Shown piece by piece: positions 45,262 to 56,523 of a stretch of 64,000 bases of DNA; positions within the stretch are counted from its first letter, which is position 1, and each line of letters opens with the position of its first letter. Origin of the DNA: Aselliscus stoliczkanus (Eukaryota; Chordata; Mammalia; Chiroptera; Hipposideridae); contig CM066736.1 of NCBI GenBank assembly GCA_033961575.1, positions 5,799,501 to 5,863,500 on the forward strand. The letters are read 5' to 3'. The translations under genes were made by a program, and so were the position numbers. Under the pieces are notes generated by a model. The model did not search any database. It saw nothing but the letters and a program-made list of their open reading frames with translations, and was not told the DNA's origin.

Positions 45262-45765
45262 TTGCCCAATGAATTCCCAAAGGGCCTACTGATTTTTCCA
45301 GTGTATTTCACCCCTGACCCCTACCCTCAGCTGACTACGTTCGGTCATACGAGCCCTCTTTCAGTTCCTTTAGCACATGTGCTCCCCAGCACGAGGCCTT
45401 TGCATCAGCTATTTTTTTCTGCTGAGAACACTTCGCCCCATACTCAGCCTAGCTAAGCTCGCCTCTTTCCACAGAGTTCAGCGCAGTGTCTAACTTCCTT
45501 GGAACAACTTCCTGACTTGGTCCTCAACCCCAGACCAGGTCACCCCCTCCTCACCCTGCCCATATTGTACATCTCATGGCCTCATAGACCTCTCTGTTGT
45601 GATACATGTATCCGTTGCAGTGCTTCATCTACTTGTACAACTATCGGAACAAAGTCTGGCAACTCTGCTGAGTTTCAGTAGCCTGACCTCCATGTTTGTT
45701 CAAGTTCACTGCCATATCTCCAGCACCCAACACTATGCCTGGCACAAAGTGGGCAATTGATATTA
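45262..45765 (+). mobile_element. L2 LINE fragment
   Basis: 'gaggcctttgcatcagctat', 'cttccttggaacaacttcct' and 'acactatgcctggcacaaag' are in sense L2 order. Confidence 0.6.
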
Positions 45766-45834
45766 TTATTCTAAGAGCTATTCTATGTTCTTACTCGTGT
45801 TTGAGTTCAGTGTGTACTTTTCCCAGCATGTTTT

Positions 45835-45937
45835 TTTTTTTCTGATGGCAGTGTCACTGGCCCTCATATGTGGGACCCGAACCGGGGCTGCTGGCTTCCC
45901 AAGCCAGCACTTAACCACCACGCCACTTGGCTGGCCC
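45835..45937 (-). mobile_element. Short-form tRNA-headed SINE
   Basis: Antisense head GGCAGTGTCACTGGCCCTCA to CTTGGCTGGCCC. Perfect 14-bp TSD TCCCAGCATGTTTT at 45821-45834 and 45938-45951. Confidence 0.93.
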
Positions 45938-46139
45938 TCCCAGCATGTTTTAACATTAATCAGCATCTGCTAGGGGCCAAGATCATGACAATGTAAACAT
46001 AATCTCTTTCCTTGAGGAACTCACAGATAAATGTCAATAAACATTACTGAGCTCGCTGGACTCTGACATGTTTTAAGTGCTTAGCAACTGTTGAATGGAC
46101 TCAGAAGTCACTTCTAGTCTGAGTATTGCTATAATGAGC

Positions 46140-46350
46140 AATGATGGCTCCTGTTTATTGTGCACTTATTATGTACCCGGCACTCTAAGGGCTTTCCATG
46201 TGCCATCTCATCCTACTCTCACATTCTACCCTGAAGCTAGTATTATTACCTCCATTTTACAGATGAGTAAACATCCTTTACAGAGGAGTCAACAGTTGCT
46301 TGTTCCAGATCACACAGCTAGGAAATGGTACTGACAGGATGGCCCAGCCA
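46140..46350 (-). mobile_element. MIR SINE fragment
   Basis: 'gtattattacctccatttta', 'cagatgagtaaacatccttt' and 'gatcacacagctaggaaatg' in antisense order. Another antisense MIR-like piece is at about 46740-46870. Confidence 0.65.
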
Positions 46351-46979
46351 GGGCTCCTAACCTCCTAGCATGATGCTAGATGTCTCCTGCCCAAACTGCA
46401 CTGCTTTCAGGTTCCAGAGACTGCATTCGTAATCACAATGGTAAATTAATGACATCTACCACTGTGGGACACTTGTCGGGTCCTAATCACTTTGCACCCA
46501 TCCGTTCATTTATTCAGCAGTATTTACTGAGAACCTACCAAGTGCCAAGCTGTGTACGAGGAGCGTGAGATACAAAGCGTGAACAGAACAGACTAAAACC
46601 CCTGCTTTGTGGAGTTGACGTCCTAGTGGGAAGAGAGAAAGAATTAACACAAATAAAATATTATTATGATAGATGGTGATCAGTGCTACAGAGAAAATGA
46701 AAGCAGAACAGGAAAACACGCAGTGTGATGACTGGGCTTTTCGTGATCTTATTTCATCCTCCTAGCAATCTGCTCTTTTTTGCCCCTGATAATGAGATTC
46801 AGAGAGGTGAAGTCACTTCCTCACAGGCACACAGCTCATAGGCTGAGAAGTTGACTCTGGAAGGACTGAGGGTCCCATCCTGCCAATCACTCTTCGCTGT
46901 GCGCCTCCCAAGCATCTAGGATTGTGCTGGAGACAAAAGAAGCATCAAACTTTCTTTTAAGAGTTGAAGATCTGACAGG

Positions 46980-47550
46980 CAGGTAAGTTGACCCAGGTGA
47001 GTGGAACACCCCTAAAGCTACACGGAAGTGTCTATGCTGTGCTGGGGGACCGCTTATGGGAAATGCTGAGGCTGAAGTCCAGGCTTGATTCCAGAGAACC
47101 GGAGCACAAGACTAAGGTCGCCTGGGACCTGGGGCTGTTGGCGATGCACAGGCCCACCAGTCCCTGCCCTGCCCCCACAGCCAGCTCTAAGCCGAGTCCC
47201 TTTCAGCCTTCCAGGTCCAGCCTCCAGGCATCAGGCAGAGAGAAAGTGGCTAGTGACCAAGTGACAAGCCCTGGCCCCGCCCTGGGGAAGCCACACTCAT
47301 ATGCAAATAGCGACCGCCCCTCCCCCCCACCCAGCAAGGACTGCTGAGGCCTCCCAGACGGGGTTCTGGGGCGATGACAGCTGGTCCCCTGCCCCAGGTG
47401 GCCCTGCGACTCAGTTTCTGCCCAGCAGAGCTCATGAACGGGGGGAGGGGCAGTGCGGCGCTGAGCGGAGGGGAGCCTGGGCTTTGGGCCTTTGGTGGAG
47501 AGCATCACCTCCCCCAGGCTCACCACCAGCGAGAACCTCCGCATGTTCTT
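46980..47550. other. GC-rich intergenic stretch
   Basis: Open frames occur on both strands because of base composition, with no recognisable domain. No CpG-island-grade CpG density. Confidence 0.4.
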
Positions 47551-47568
47551 TAAAGAAGTACACGTTTT

Positions 47569-47679
47569 TGTTTTTTTTCTTTAAGGGCAGTGTCACTGGC
47601 CCTCATATGTGGGACCCGAACCGGGGCCGCTGGCTTCCCAAGCCAGCGCTTAACCACCGCGCCCCTCGGCCGGCCCAAC
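47569..47679 (-). mobile_element. Short-form tRNA-headed SINE
   Basis: Antisense head between TSD copies AAGTACACGTTTT at 47556-47568 and 47680-47692. Confidence 0.9.
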
Positions 47680-47692
47680 AAGTACACGTTTT

Positions 47693-50379
47693 AAGGTTTA
47701 ATCGATCAAGCTGAAAATGGACATATTTTGGAGTTTGAGGAATTCATTCGTTGAACAAACGTTTGTTGAATATATTTTATGAGCCAGTCCCTAGGGGCTG
47801 AGGATAAGGAATGAACAAGACCAAAGTCCGTCTCCCCTGGGACTTTTTTCCTTTTAATGCGAGAGACGGACATCAAACTATCAAACTCACCTGTTCTGTT
47901 TCCAAGGGGCCGTCTCAGGGATTTCTCTCTTCAGACTAGGGCTAAGAGCCAACTGGCCATCTCTTTTTGGAACATCCTAGCCTCACCAGGGCCAAAGGCC
48001 AACCCTCTGCCATGAACAGGTGGTTGTGGGGCCAAGAAGAGGGTTTCCTGTGTTTGAATCTAGGAGGCTCTCCACAAATAATTGGTGAACGAATGAAGGT
48101 CATTTCAAGGAAGGTTAAGGGTGTATGGCCTGTTAAGAAAAGAGAACTTCTCGGCATTGTTATTCCTAGGTTCCCGGAAGAATGAGGAATTTGGGGGACT
48201 AGGAGAGGCACGATAGGTGTGCTGGAGTTCCATTCAACAGTAGTCGCTGGCACTGTGCTAGGTAGGAGATAGATACATCGGTGAATGAGACAGGCAGGGT
48301 CCCTGCCCTCCTAGGGCTCACAGTCTGGTGAGAGCAAAGGCAACGATAAGATAATGCGACGAGCATTCTGAGAGGGCAGGAACGAGAAGATGCCTAAGCT
48401 GGTTCCAGGAGGATGAGTTATAGAGAAGAGGGCTGGTTGGGGACTGGGCTCTGGATGATGCATCTGTATATGGAAAGGCCTGGAGGAGAGAAATTAGGTT
48501 TATTCAAAGAACTCAAAATAGTTGAGCTTGTTCAGACTTTGAAGGAGGCAGTTTGGGGAAAGGATTTTGGAGAGAAAAGCCGGGCTGTTGCACCCATCTG
48601 AGATAATCTTCCTTTTGGGGGACAAATGCATTTCCCCAATCTGTATCTCGTTAGGGTTATGATGTCCAGGAGGTCGACTTTATTTGAAGGAAGACACATC
48701 ATTTACTGGCCACCCTGTTACAGAACATTGGCTCATTCAATCCTCCTGGAACTCTGATACCTTTGATAATATGACTCCCATTGTACAGATGGGACCACTG
48801 CACCTCGTCCAAGGTCATATTTCGGGATTTAGAATGTTCCTTTATGTAAATGCTTCTGTTCTAGCCGTTCCTTTTACATGAGGTAATGCATGTAAAAGCT
48901 TTTTTGTAATAGAGCCATGTAAACATGAGGCGTTAGTATTAGTTTTGCTGGACTTCTGGCTCCATCCAGTTCAGCCTGCAGCATCCAGAGAGCCCAGGAA
49001 GGGGCAATGATGAAAGCCAAAAGGCCCAATGGCCTCTCTTAAAATTCCCCCGCGTCTATTCTGGTTCCCTCACTGGGGCACCTCCAGATATTATCTTCTG
49101 CCAAATAGAAAGTTTGTTTCTCAGAAGTTGCAAGACGTGGGAGGTTTAAAAAAAAAAAAAAATCAGCAGCATCAACAACTACCGAAAACTCCTGCAGCCT
49201 GAACACAAAGAGTTTGAATTTTGAACAAAGGGCAGGGTGAGACCCGAAAGTAAATGCTGACACATCCTCTCTCCAGCTGTGAACTGGGGGTCTGAGGGCT
49301 GCGGCAAAGGTCATCTGTCTCTGCATCTTGGGGCAGGAAATGCAATTCAATCCTCTCAGTGACTGATGGTTCTGCAAGATTAATGGGATTGTCTCCAATC
49401 CTGAACTCTGTTCTGACAGCACAAAAAGTGAATCAAACTTCTCCCCTCTCCTCTTCCTAAGCAAGGTCAGCTGATTCCCCATTTTTAAAAATCCAAACTT
49501 TCTCCAGGAAATTTGTTGCTGATGTTCCTTTGCCAGGCGAAATTCTGCCTTCTGGGGTGAGATCCATAGGTCTGGGACTGAAAGTTCTGGGGACCTTTCT
49601 AGGCTTTTCATCTGTCCCTCCTTCATCTTTTCAAATAAAATTAAAGGGTGGGGGGAGGGTGACCGTCCCTGAAAGGGTTAACTGCCAGCCCTACTGTCTG
49701 GTCCTTGGGGATTGGCAACCAATGATAATTTAGCATGATGAAGTAATGCTTGGGTTTTGATTTCCATTGGTTGACACACTTGTCCATCAATCCAAAGATG
49801 CAAGTTTTGAAAGTATCTTTGAACTTTTATGACTTGCTTCCTGACATTAACCCCTTAATAAACTCACCTGTTATTTCCAAGTTTCCTTCCAATGCTGACA
49901 AAGGAAAAGGGATACTAGAAAATGCAGCCCCGTAGACATAAACTTAAGCCTTCCCCAAATGACCAAAGCTGTATGTAAGTCTGCTTTTACTCTGAGGCTT
50001 CACTCTATAAGGGACTGAGGAATAGAAAGAAAAACAAAAGAGGTTTTTGGGACTCTGGGCACTTTTAACAGAAGTAGTGTGGTCTGTTGTCCCCCAAGTA
50101 TGTTTTAAATTGCAACAGTAACACAAAATATGGCAAAACTGCGGTTTGGCAAAGCTAGGTGCTCAATACACAAGTCTTTCCTATATTTTTTTGGTTATTT
50201 TTATTTTCTCTGCCATTATATTATAAATATTTGATAAATTTAAAAAGGGCACAATGATTGTTAAAAATGAAAATAATATTTAAGTAGTCTATACAGCACC
50301 CTCAAAAATTTTCTCCCCTCCTCAGAAGTGACCGAACAATGGTTTGCTGCTCCATTCAAGTTTTTCTTTCCTTTTTTTT
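47693..50379. other. Intergenic, mostly unique-looking
   Basis: Diverged MIR-like phrases occur near 48700-48800. The open frame on the minus strand around 49039-49626 has no recognisable domain and ends in low-complexity sequence. No gene is supported. Confidence 0.4.
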
Positions 50380-50810
50380 TTTTTTTTTTGGTATCTATAC
50401 AACATGACGTATATGTAGTTTGTTTTAACATAAATGGAATCGTAACACACACATTACTCTGACTTCCTTTTCACTTCTTAACCAGTCCTGAGTTTCATCT
50501 GTATCACAACATTCAAATTTACCTCATCCTTAAATAATATTTTAGAATGAGGCAGTTCTACAAATAGTATATGGAAAGGTCTCCAAGATCATATTAAATG
50601 AAAAAGGAAGGGATAGGACAGTGTGTATATTTGTGTGACACGGTTTAATAAAAGAAAATATATATAGATGTTTGTAAATACATAAACTATTTCTGAATGG
50701 ATACCCAAGAGACTTGCTAACGACTTTCTGGGGTTGGGAGTGTGGAGGAGAGAAACTGGGTAGGTGGGGATGGGGGACAAAGACAAAGCAATTTTAAAAC
50801 AATTTTTAAA
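50380..50810. mobile_element. Old L1 pieces
   Basis: 50400-50560 looks like antisense L1 ('aacataaatggaatcgtaac'). 50560-50800 looks like a sense L1 3' end ('gtttgtaaatacataaacta', 'ttctgaatggatacccaaga'). Diverged. Confidence 0.45.
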
Positions 50811-51179
50811 TTGTAGACCATTTTATAATTACAACAGAATTTCTAAAATATTTAAGTACAGTTTCAAGAATGATATTTGGGTGCCCACCACATAGATTCA
50901 GAAAGAAAATTGCCAGCGCCTCTGGCTGTTAACATCCTTTATCTCCAGAGTTGACTCTTTTCCTGCATTTTGTTTTAATCACTCTTTTGCTTTTATTTGA
51001 CTTTTACCATTTATATACATGTATACCTAAACAATATTTATTTCCTTTAGACTTGTCTGGTTTTGAACTTGATAGCCTCAAAAAAGATGAATAAAACGAA
51101 ACTCATTTTTGAATAGGTAATACATCTACATAATACAAAATCCAAAATGAACTACAACATATAAAATGAAATAGATCTA

Positions 51180-51630
51180 GGGCTGGCCGAGTGGCGCATT
51201 GGTTAAGCGCTGGTTTTGGGATGCCAGCGGCCCTGGTTCGGATCCCACATGAGGGCCAGTGACACTGCCCTCTACAGCTAACAACAGCTCCACCTGGAGC
51301 TGGGCTGTGCGAGCCCCGGTGATGGTGTAGGCTGCAGCCCCTGCTGCAGTGGGCTGCCATAGGCTACAGTGAGTGGCCCGCAGCCAGCGTGAGTGGCCAG
51401 CAGCCAGCGTGAGCTGCCAATAGCCGCAGTGAGCGACATCCAGAGGCCAGCGACCGATCTGCCTCATCGGGGAAGAGCGCAATGACGATACCAACAGTGA
51501 GGCAACGTCCTCCGCAACTAAACTGAAGAACAAAAAGACAGCAACTTGTCTGTTCCCCTTCCCCAATTCCCCAACGCTGTTCCCCTCCGCCAATTCCCCA
51601 ATAAAATCTTAAAAAAAAAAAAAAAAAAAA
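51180..51630 (+). mobile_element. Full-length tRNA-headed composite SINE (long form)
   Basis: GGGCTGGCCGAGTGGCGCAT head, full body, CCAATAAAATCTT tail and long poly(A). Perfect 16-bp TSD AAATGAAATAGATCTA at 51164-51179 and 51631-51646. Confidence 0.95.
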
Positions 51631-51799
51631 AAATGAAATAGATCTATCAGGTTCAAAATCAGGAAACACTAGTATATATATATGTGGTAAAAATGGCACA
51701 CTACCAAAGAACAGATTTTCTTCTCTTTTCTCGGTTCTTTTCTACTTTTGACTGTATTTCTTTCCATGAAAATTCTGTGCATATAAAAGTACATATGTA

Positions 51800-51904
51800 G
51801 GGCCGACCTAGTGGCGCAGTGTTTAAGAGCTGACTTGGGACGCCAGCGGCCCCGGTTCAGATCCCACATGAGGGCCATTGACATTGCCCTCTTAAAAAAA
51901 AAAA
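51800..51904 (+). mobile_element. Short-form tRNA-headed SINE
   Basis: GGGCCGACCTAGTGGCGCAG head with A-tail. Near-perfect TSD AAAAGTACATATGTA, with one mismatch on the right. Confidence 0.9.
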
Positions 51905-52060
51905 AAAAGTACATGTGTAGATATAGATATATCCCCTTGTTTAACATAAGTGGTCAGCACAATTTAATATTAGTATTCTGCACTTTGCTTTGTTTTAAGG
52001 ATATGGATTTTGCTTTGTTGTAAGGATATGTATATCAGTACATACAGAACTACCTTATTC

Positions 52061-52088
52061 GAAATGCTATTCGAATTAATAGCATTTC
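52061..52088. repeat. 11-bp perfect inverted repeat
   Basis: GAAATGCTATT (52061-52071) and AATAGCATTTC (52078-52088) with a 6-nt loop. Confidence 0.9.
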
Positions 52089-52125
52089 ATTGGGCAGCAG
52101 ACAAATGGTCCAAGAATTATTTAAT

Positions 52126-52177
52126 CAGTTCCCCAACTTTTAGGTCGTTGAAAAACGATCTAAAAGTTGGGGAACTG
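52126..52177. repeat. 23-bp inverted repeat (hairpin)
   Basis: Arms 52126-52148 and 52155-52177 pair over 23 positions with one mismatch that would be a G-U wobble in RNA; loop of 6. Arm core CAGTTCCCCAACTTTTAG. Confidence 0.92.
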
Positions 52178-52824
52178 TTGCAAACAAGGCTACAATAGAT
52201 TGCATCTTTGTGTTTGTGTCTATCAGTAGGATGTATATCAGGAAGTGGTTATCCATTTCTAAGGCTTCTGGTCCCATCACCACTTACCTATCCTTGGGAA
52301 GTTTGTCAGATCTCGGCAGGTGGGACAATCTTTTATCCAGCTGGCATCACTTTCCTACAGTGCCATGTTCTTGGCAGGTACTCACAGTGAGTGGTGGAAG
52401 GGCTAACACTGCCGACATTCACATTGTACCAGATGGCCCCTTCTGGAAAACCTTTGCAGCTGTCCGGCCCCTCCCCTCACCTCATCATCACAATACTTCA
52501 TTTTCCTTCCTTCATTCCACACATATTTCTAGAAGGTTGATTATGGGGACCTAGTGCCAAATCAGACCATGAGGTATATATATAGCCTGGTTGTTGAGTT
52601 ATGGCAAATTCTGGAAAACACGCTAAGATTGCACTGTCTAATCAGGTAGACACTAGTTACATATAGCTATTTAAATGTAATTACAATTAAATAAAATTGA
52701 ACATTCAGTTCCTTAAACCCACTACCCACATTTCAAGTGCTCAATAGCCACATGTGCCTAGAGATTCCTGAATTAGGCAGCGCATACATAGAACATTTCC
52801 ATCATGTTCTAGGGACATGAGGGA

Positions 52825-53010
52825 GGCATAGTGGTAAAGCCTGTGGGCTCTGGATTCCTACAAGCACTGGGTTCAAGTCCTGTCTTTGCTATTATTTCAC
52901 AGCTGTACATGTTGGGCAAGTAACCTGACTTCTCTTTGAGCCTCAGCTGTACAAGTGGGACATGCCAGACCCTCCTCCTTCATAGAACTTTGATGAGGAT
53001 TCAGAGATAA
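52825..53010 (+). mobile_element. MIR SINE fragment
   Basis: 'gcatagtggtaaagcctgtg', 'cactgggttcaagtcctgtc', 'gggcaagtaacctgacttct' and 'ctttgatgaggattcagaga' form a fairly complete sense MIR. Confidence 0.82.
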
Positions 53011-53096
53011 TGAAGGTGAGTGTCTTTGCTCCTAGTAGGCTCTCAAAACCCAGGAGCTATTGTAATTATACAAAACTATGACTACGGCTTCAGTTT

Positions 53097-53221
53097 CTGT
53101 GTTTTTTTTGTTTGTTTGTTTTTTTGAGGGCAGTGTCACTGGCCCTCTAATGTGGGACCCAAACTGGGGCCGCTGGCGTCCCAAGCCAGCGCTTAACCAC
53201 CGCGCCACTCGGCCTGCTCTG
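53097..53221 (-). mobile_element. Short-form tRNA-headed SINE
   Basis: Antisense head after a T-rich tail; TSD GGCTTCAGTTT at 53086-53096 and 53222-53232. Confidence 0.9.
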
Positions 53222-53232
53222 GGCTTCAGTTT

Positions 53233-54225
53233 TTAACAGTTTGAAAATCCTGGAATCGGAGGGTTCCATCCAGTATCAGCCCTTCCTGATTTCTTTGGGA
53301 AGCCAGTGGTCCACTCCCTGCGCAGCTTGGAGGATGTCTCCAGTCTGAGCTGGTTTTTCTCTACGTTCTGTCTTCAGGCACAGAGCTGCTCAATCAACCT
53401 TTGATGAAGGAAGAAATGAATGAATGGGGCTAACACAGTCAGGATTTGACTGAGCCTTTTGTAAGAAAGAGCAGGAGGGTCCCGGAAGTCATGATGATGA
53501 GATTTCAGATACAACTGACCTAGTCTTTTTTTCCTGCAAGAAAAAAATATCCCTCTGGGAGAATTACCTTAATCTTCCCTTCCTCTCTCACCTACTGCCC
53601 ACTCCTCTGAGACAATTAGCCAACACCTAGAGCCCTAGGGTCTTGGCCCTTCCTCCTTTGGCCCAAAATAACCTCCTCCCCCCACTTTGAGCAAATGCCT
53701 GGAATTCTTTCAACTGGAGGACAAAGCCTTTCATCTGCCAATTACTGATAAAGGGAAAATGCAAATATCGCTGGGGAAGGTGATCCATCAAGGGCCCAAC
53801 ATTTATTGAGTGACCACTTAGGACCAGGCTGCAGGGTAGGCATTCTGGGGGAGTCCGAGGGGAACAAACCTCAGGGGAACAAACCTCGGCTGGTCCATTC
53901 TTCTCTCTAGTCTGCGGTTTCCTCGAGGTTTGTAGAGGGAAGGGATTAAATTAAGTGACTACTTTACCCCTTCCCACTGTGACAGGCCAGGAGCTCCCTG
54001 AAATATGGACTTAACTGTTTTACCCTAAGGTGGCTGTCATCGGATATTTTCTTGACACCAGTTTTTGGGGGCACCATGAGGCCACATGAGGAGAGAGAAG
54101 GGTCTCTAGGAGGAAAGAATTAAGATCAAGCATTCTATTTCAGTTTTCCTTTATCCCACTTGACTCATTTTCCACGACCCACCTGGGCCATGCGCCCTCC
54201 CTTTAATTACATGGGAGAAGTAAAT
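53233..54225. other. Intergenic, unique-looking
   Basis: Nothing recognised apart from a small tandem duplication GGGGAACAAACCTC at about 53860-53888. Confidence 0.45.
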
Positions 54226-54229
54226 ATGG

Positions 54230-54390
54230 TCAGTATCTGAAAAATCATGTGGTGTCCCAACCAGGCTCTGGTTTGAGCCCCAGCAACCTAACATACAAGC
54301 TGTGTGTGTGATCTTGGATGAGTGGCTTTGCCCTTTTGAGTTGTCGTTTCCTCCTTTGCAAAATGAGGAATAACAAGACTACTTCCCGTA
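54230..54390 (+). mobile_element. MIR SINE fragment
   Basis: 'gctctggtttgagccccagc', 'ctgtgtgtgtgatcttggat' and 'ctcctttgcaaaatgaggaa' in sense order. Confidence 0.65.
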
Positions 54391-55621
54391 AAGCTTTCTT
54401 GTGAGAGAGAAGAAAATAAAATGGTCCCTGGTTCTTGACAGAGGCCGAAGGCAAAAACCCTTCTCATTCCCCCTAAGCCAATGTCAGATAATTTTCGAGG
54501 CTTGCCAGCTCGTGAACTTAGATGAAAACAAACTTCTAAGAGTAGCTTTGGCGAAGGTGCAGGGAGAATGCAAAAAGACAGGCCAGGAAACTTGCAGGGG
54601 AGTGAGGGGGAATGCTGTCTCTTAGGGTGACCAAAACGGAGCTGATGGTTCCCATCCGATCTCTGATGAGGAAGCCACTTCCTCTCCGCATTATCTGTCT
54701 CATTGCTGTGTTGACGTGGGGATGACACAAGGGCAGAGCAATCATCCAGATTCAAAACTTCCATGAGCCTCAGTTTCCCTCGCTGAAAAAGGACGTGCTC
54801 CGACTACCCCACAGGGTTAATGGCAGAAATAAAATGAAAAGAGAAAGAGAAAGCCTGCTATAAGTATCTATAACCTTCCTTTATTGTGGTTCCAGTGCCA
54901 TGTCGTGATCTTTACCCCCAAGATCAGGCCTAGTTGGGCTAGAGACGAATGTTAGGGCCAGCTTTTCTCACAACCCCAAGTCGACCTCACTATTCACGAT
55001 GAAATTACAGGACAACACATTTAGGATTCCTTAACGGGGTGGGCACGGTGAACTAGGTAGGTGGACAGGGAAACATACCCAGATCTAAAGATACTCCATA
55101 TAGAGGGAGAGGGTGCCCATACCTCTGCCAAAAAGCGCCCTGGGAGCAACCATGGGGCGCCCAGGGTTCCCCGCGTCCCCTCCCAGAGCGCCTTGCATCT
55201 TTCTGCCGACTTGTCTCTTGTTCACCGCCAATTAGGGCTTACCCTCCGCCTGTTTGCCAGCTGCGTTAGGAGGCGCCAGATCCAATTCTCTCGGTATTTC
55301 ACTCCTGAGCATCTATTTCCTCCTCTTGGCGAGCACAGGGACCTTTAAAAAATGTCCAACTTCTGTTTCAGGGCTCCTCGCTTAGCAAAGAATTCCACAG
55401 ACGCGGGCAGAATGAATGAATGAAAGGCAACGTCTTCCGGTCAGCTCGGATCTGAAAAGTCTGTGGTCTGGCTGTATTTCCTGTACCTGTGTGTGTGAGT
55501 GTGTGTGTGTATGTATGTGTCCGTGTCCATATCTTTAAGTCCCGGAGTTTAAAAGTTATGTAGTCCGTACAGGTATGGAGCTGCTCTAATTTCTTCCTGA
55601 GCCCTCAAATCCCTCTTCTTT
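54391..55621. other. KDM2B upstream flank
   Basis: GC content rises from about 55100. This could include a 5' UTR or promoter for the long KDM2B form, but nothing in the sequence fixes it. Confidence 0.35.
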
Positions 55622-55752
55622 ATGGTGGGTCCGTATATGGGAGTCTGGGAGGGTCGCTTCCCTCAAAAAAAAAAAAAAAAAAAAGACATGCAGCAGTAAA
55701 GAAAAAAATACTACCATATACAAAATGCTTTGAATTTGGGTCGGCCCCGTAG
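55622..55752 (+). pseudogene. KDM2B: Degenerate KDM2B long-isoform first coding exon
   Basis: ATG at 55622 opens MVGPYMG, resembling the human long-isoform start MAGPQMGG. After a 20-A run (55665-55684), a different frame reads KRHAAVKKKILPYTKCFEFG, closely matching the human block that ends just before RPIDRQ. The two halves are out of frame. The last codon is TAG where human has CAG, immediately followed by donor GTAATG. Total exon length (131 nt) is not the multiple of three expected for phase 0 joining (126 nt in human as I recall). Either the long isoform is lost in this species, or translation starts only from the exon at 56491. The A-run length could be a sequencing error, but the stop codon is independent of it. 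Confidence 0.65.
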
Positions 55753-56264
55753 GTAATGGGTGAGGTGGCTGAAGGAAGAGGCAGAGGGGTAGCTCGTGGG
55801 GGCCTTGAGCAATAGGGGCAGGGATTGAGCCGGAGGGTCATTTTTGGGGGGTGCCAAACTCGGGGGCTTTCACGCCAGCACGCTTGGCTTGCATTTCCGC
55901 GCCTCCCGCTGAGGCCAGCCGTGCAAATCTGCACCTTCCTCCCCACCCCCTCCTCCTTCCCTCTCCCTGCCCCGCCATCTCCGGGATGCGCCCGCCGCCT
56001 GCAACTCAGCTCTCCAAAAGTCAGCTCTGCACACAACTCCCGGGCGGCGGCGGCGCCTGCGTGCAGAGGCGCACTCGTGACCCAACAACAAAACAGCGAT
56101 GCCAGGGCGCTAACGGCGCCCGGTGCTGCCCGGGCGCCCTCCCCGCCCCACACCTCCTCGGGCTGCCGCCCCCGCCCCCGTCCCGGGCCGCGCGCCCCCC
56201 CCACCCCTAGCCGGGCCGCCGGCTCTGAGCGCGGTCGGCAACAATGTTTACGTTCCGGGGATTA

Positions 56265-56272
56265 TGACGTCG
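56265..56272. promoter_or_regulatory. CRE-like site
   Basis: TGACGTCG matches the CREB/ATF palindrome TGACGTCA at 7 of 8 positions, inside the CpG island and about 220 bases upstream of the KDM2B start codon. Confidence 0.4.
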
Positions 56273-56490
56273 ACGCCTCCCCCCCCCAACTGCTGAAAAT
56301 GGTTTCCTAGGACTTTGCAAACGGATCTGCTTAAGTGTTGGTGCAAAACTTTGTAGATCTCGGCTCTGGCTTGCTTTATTTATTTATTTATTTTTTTGGT
56401 TTGTTTTCTTTGGTCTTCTCTCCTTCCCCCCTCCGCCAAAATGCAGGGGGCAGGAGTGTTGACAATTAATTGGTGAACTCTCCTAAAAAA

Positions 56491-56523
56491 ATGGAGGCAG
56501 AGAAAGACTCTGGAAGAAGATTG
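56491..56523 (+). CDS. KDM2B: KDM2B alternative first coding exon (short N-terminal form)
   Basis: ATG in a good context (AAA-ATG-G) encodes MEAEKDSGRRL and runs into donor GTGTGT with phase 0. It joins in frame to the exon at 57588, giving GRRL-RPIDRQ. This matches the MEAEKDSGRRLR start I recall for the mouse protein and a human alternative isoform. The upstream T-rich 5' UTR contains a TTTA repeat. With the other upstream exon broken, this is the only intact start seen in the window. Confidence 0.85.

Larger units (their letters stand above)
51990..52270 (-). mobile_element. L1 3'-end fragment with internal hairpins
   Basis: 'agaattatttaatcagttcc', 'gttgcaaacaaggctacaat' and 'gtgtctatcagtaggatgta' follow antisense L1 order. 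Two inverted repeats inside it do not belong to the L1 pattern I recall. Confidence 0.55.
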
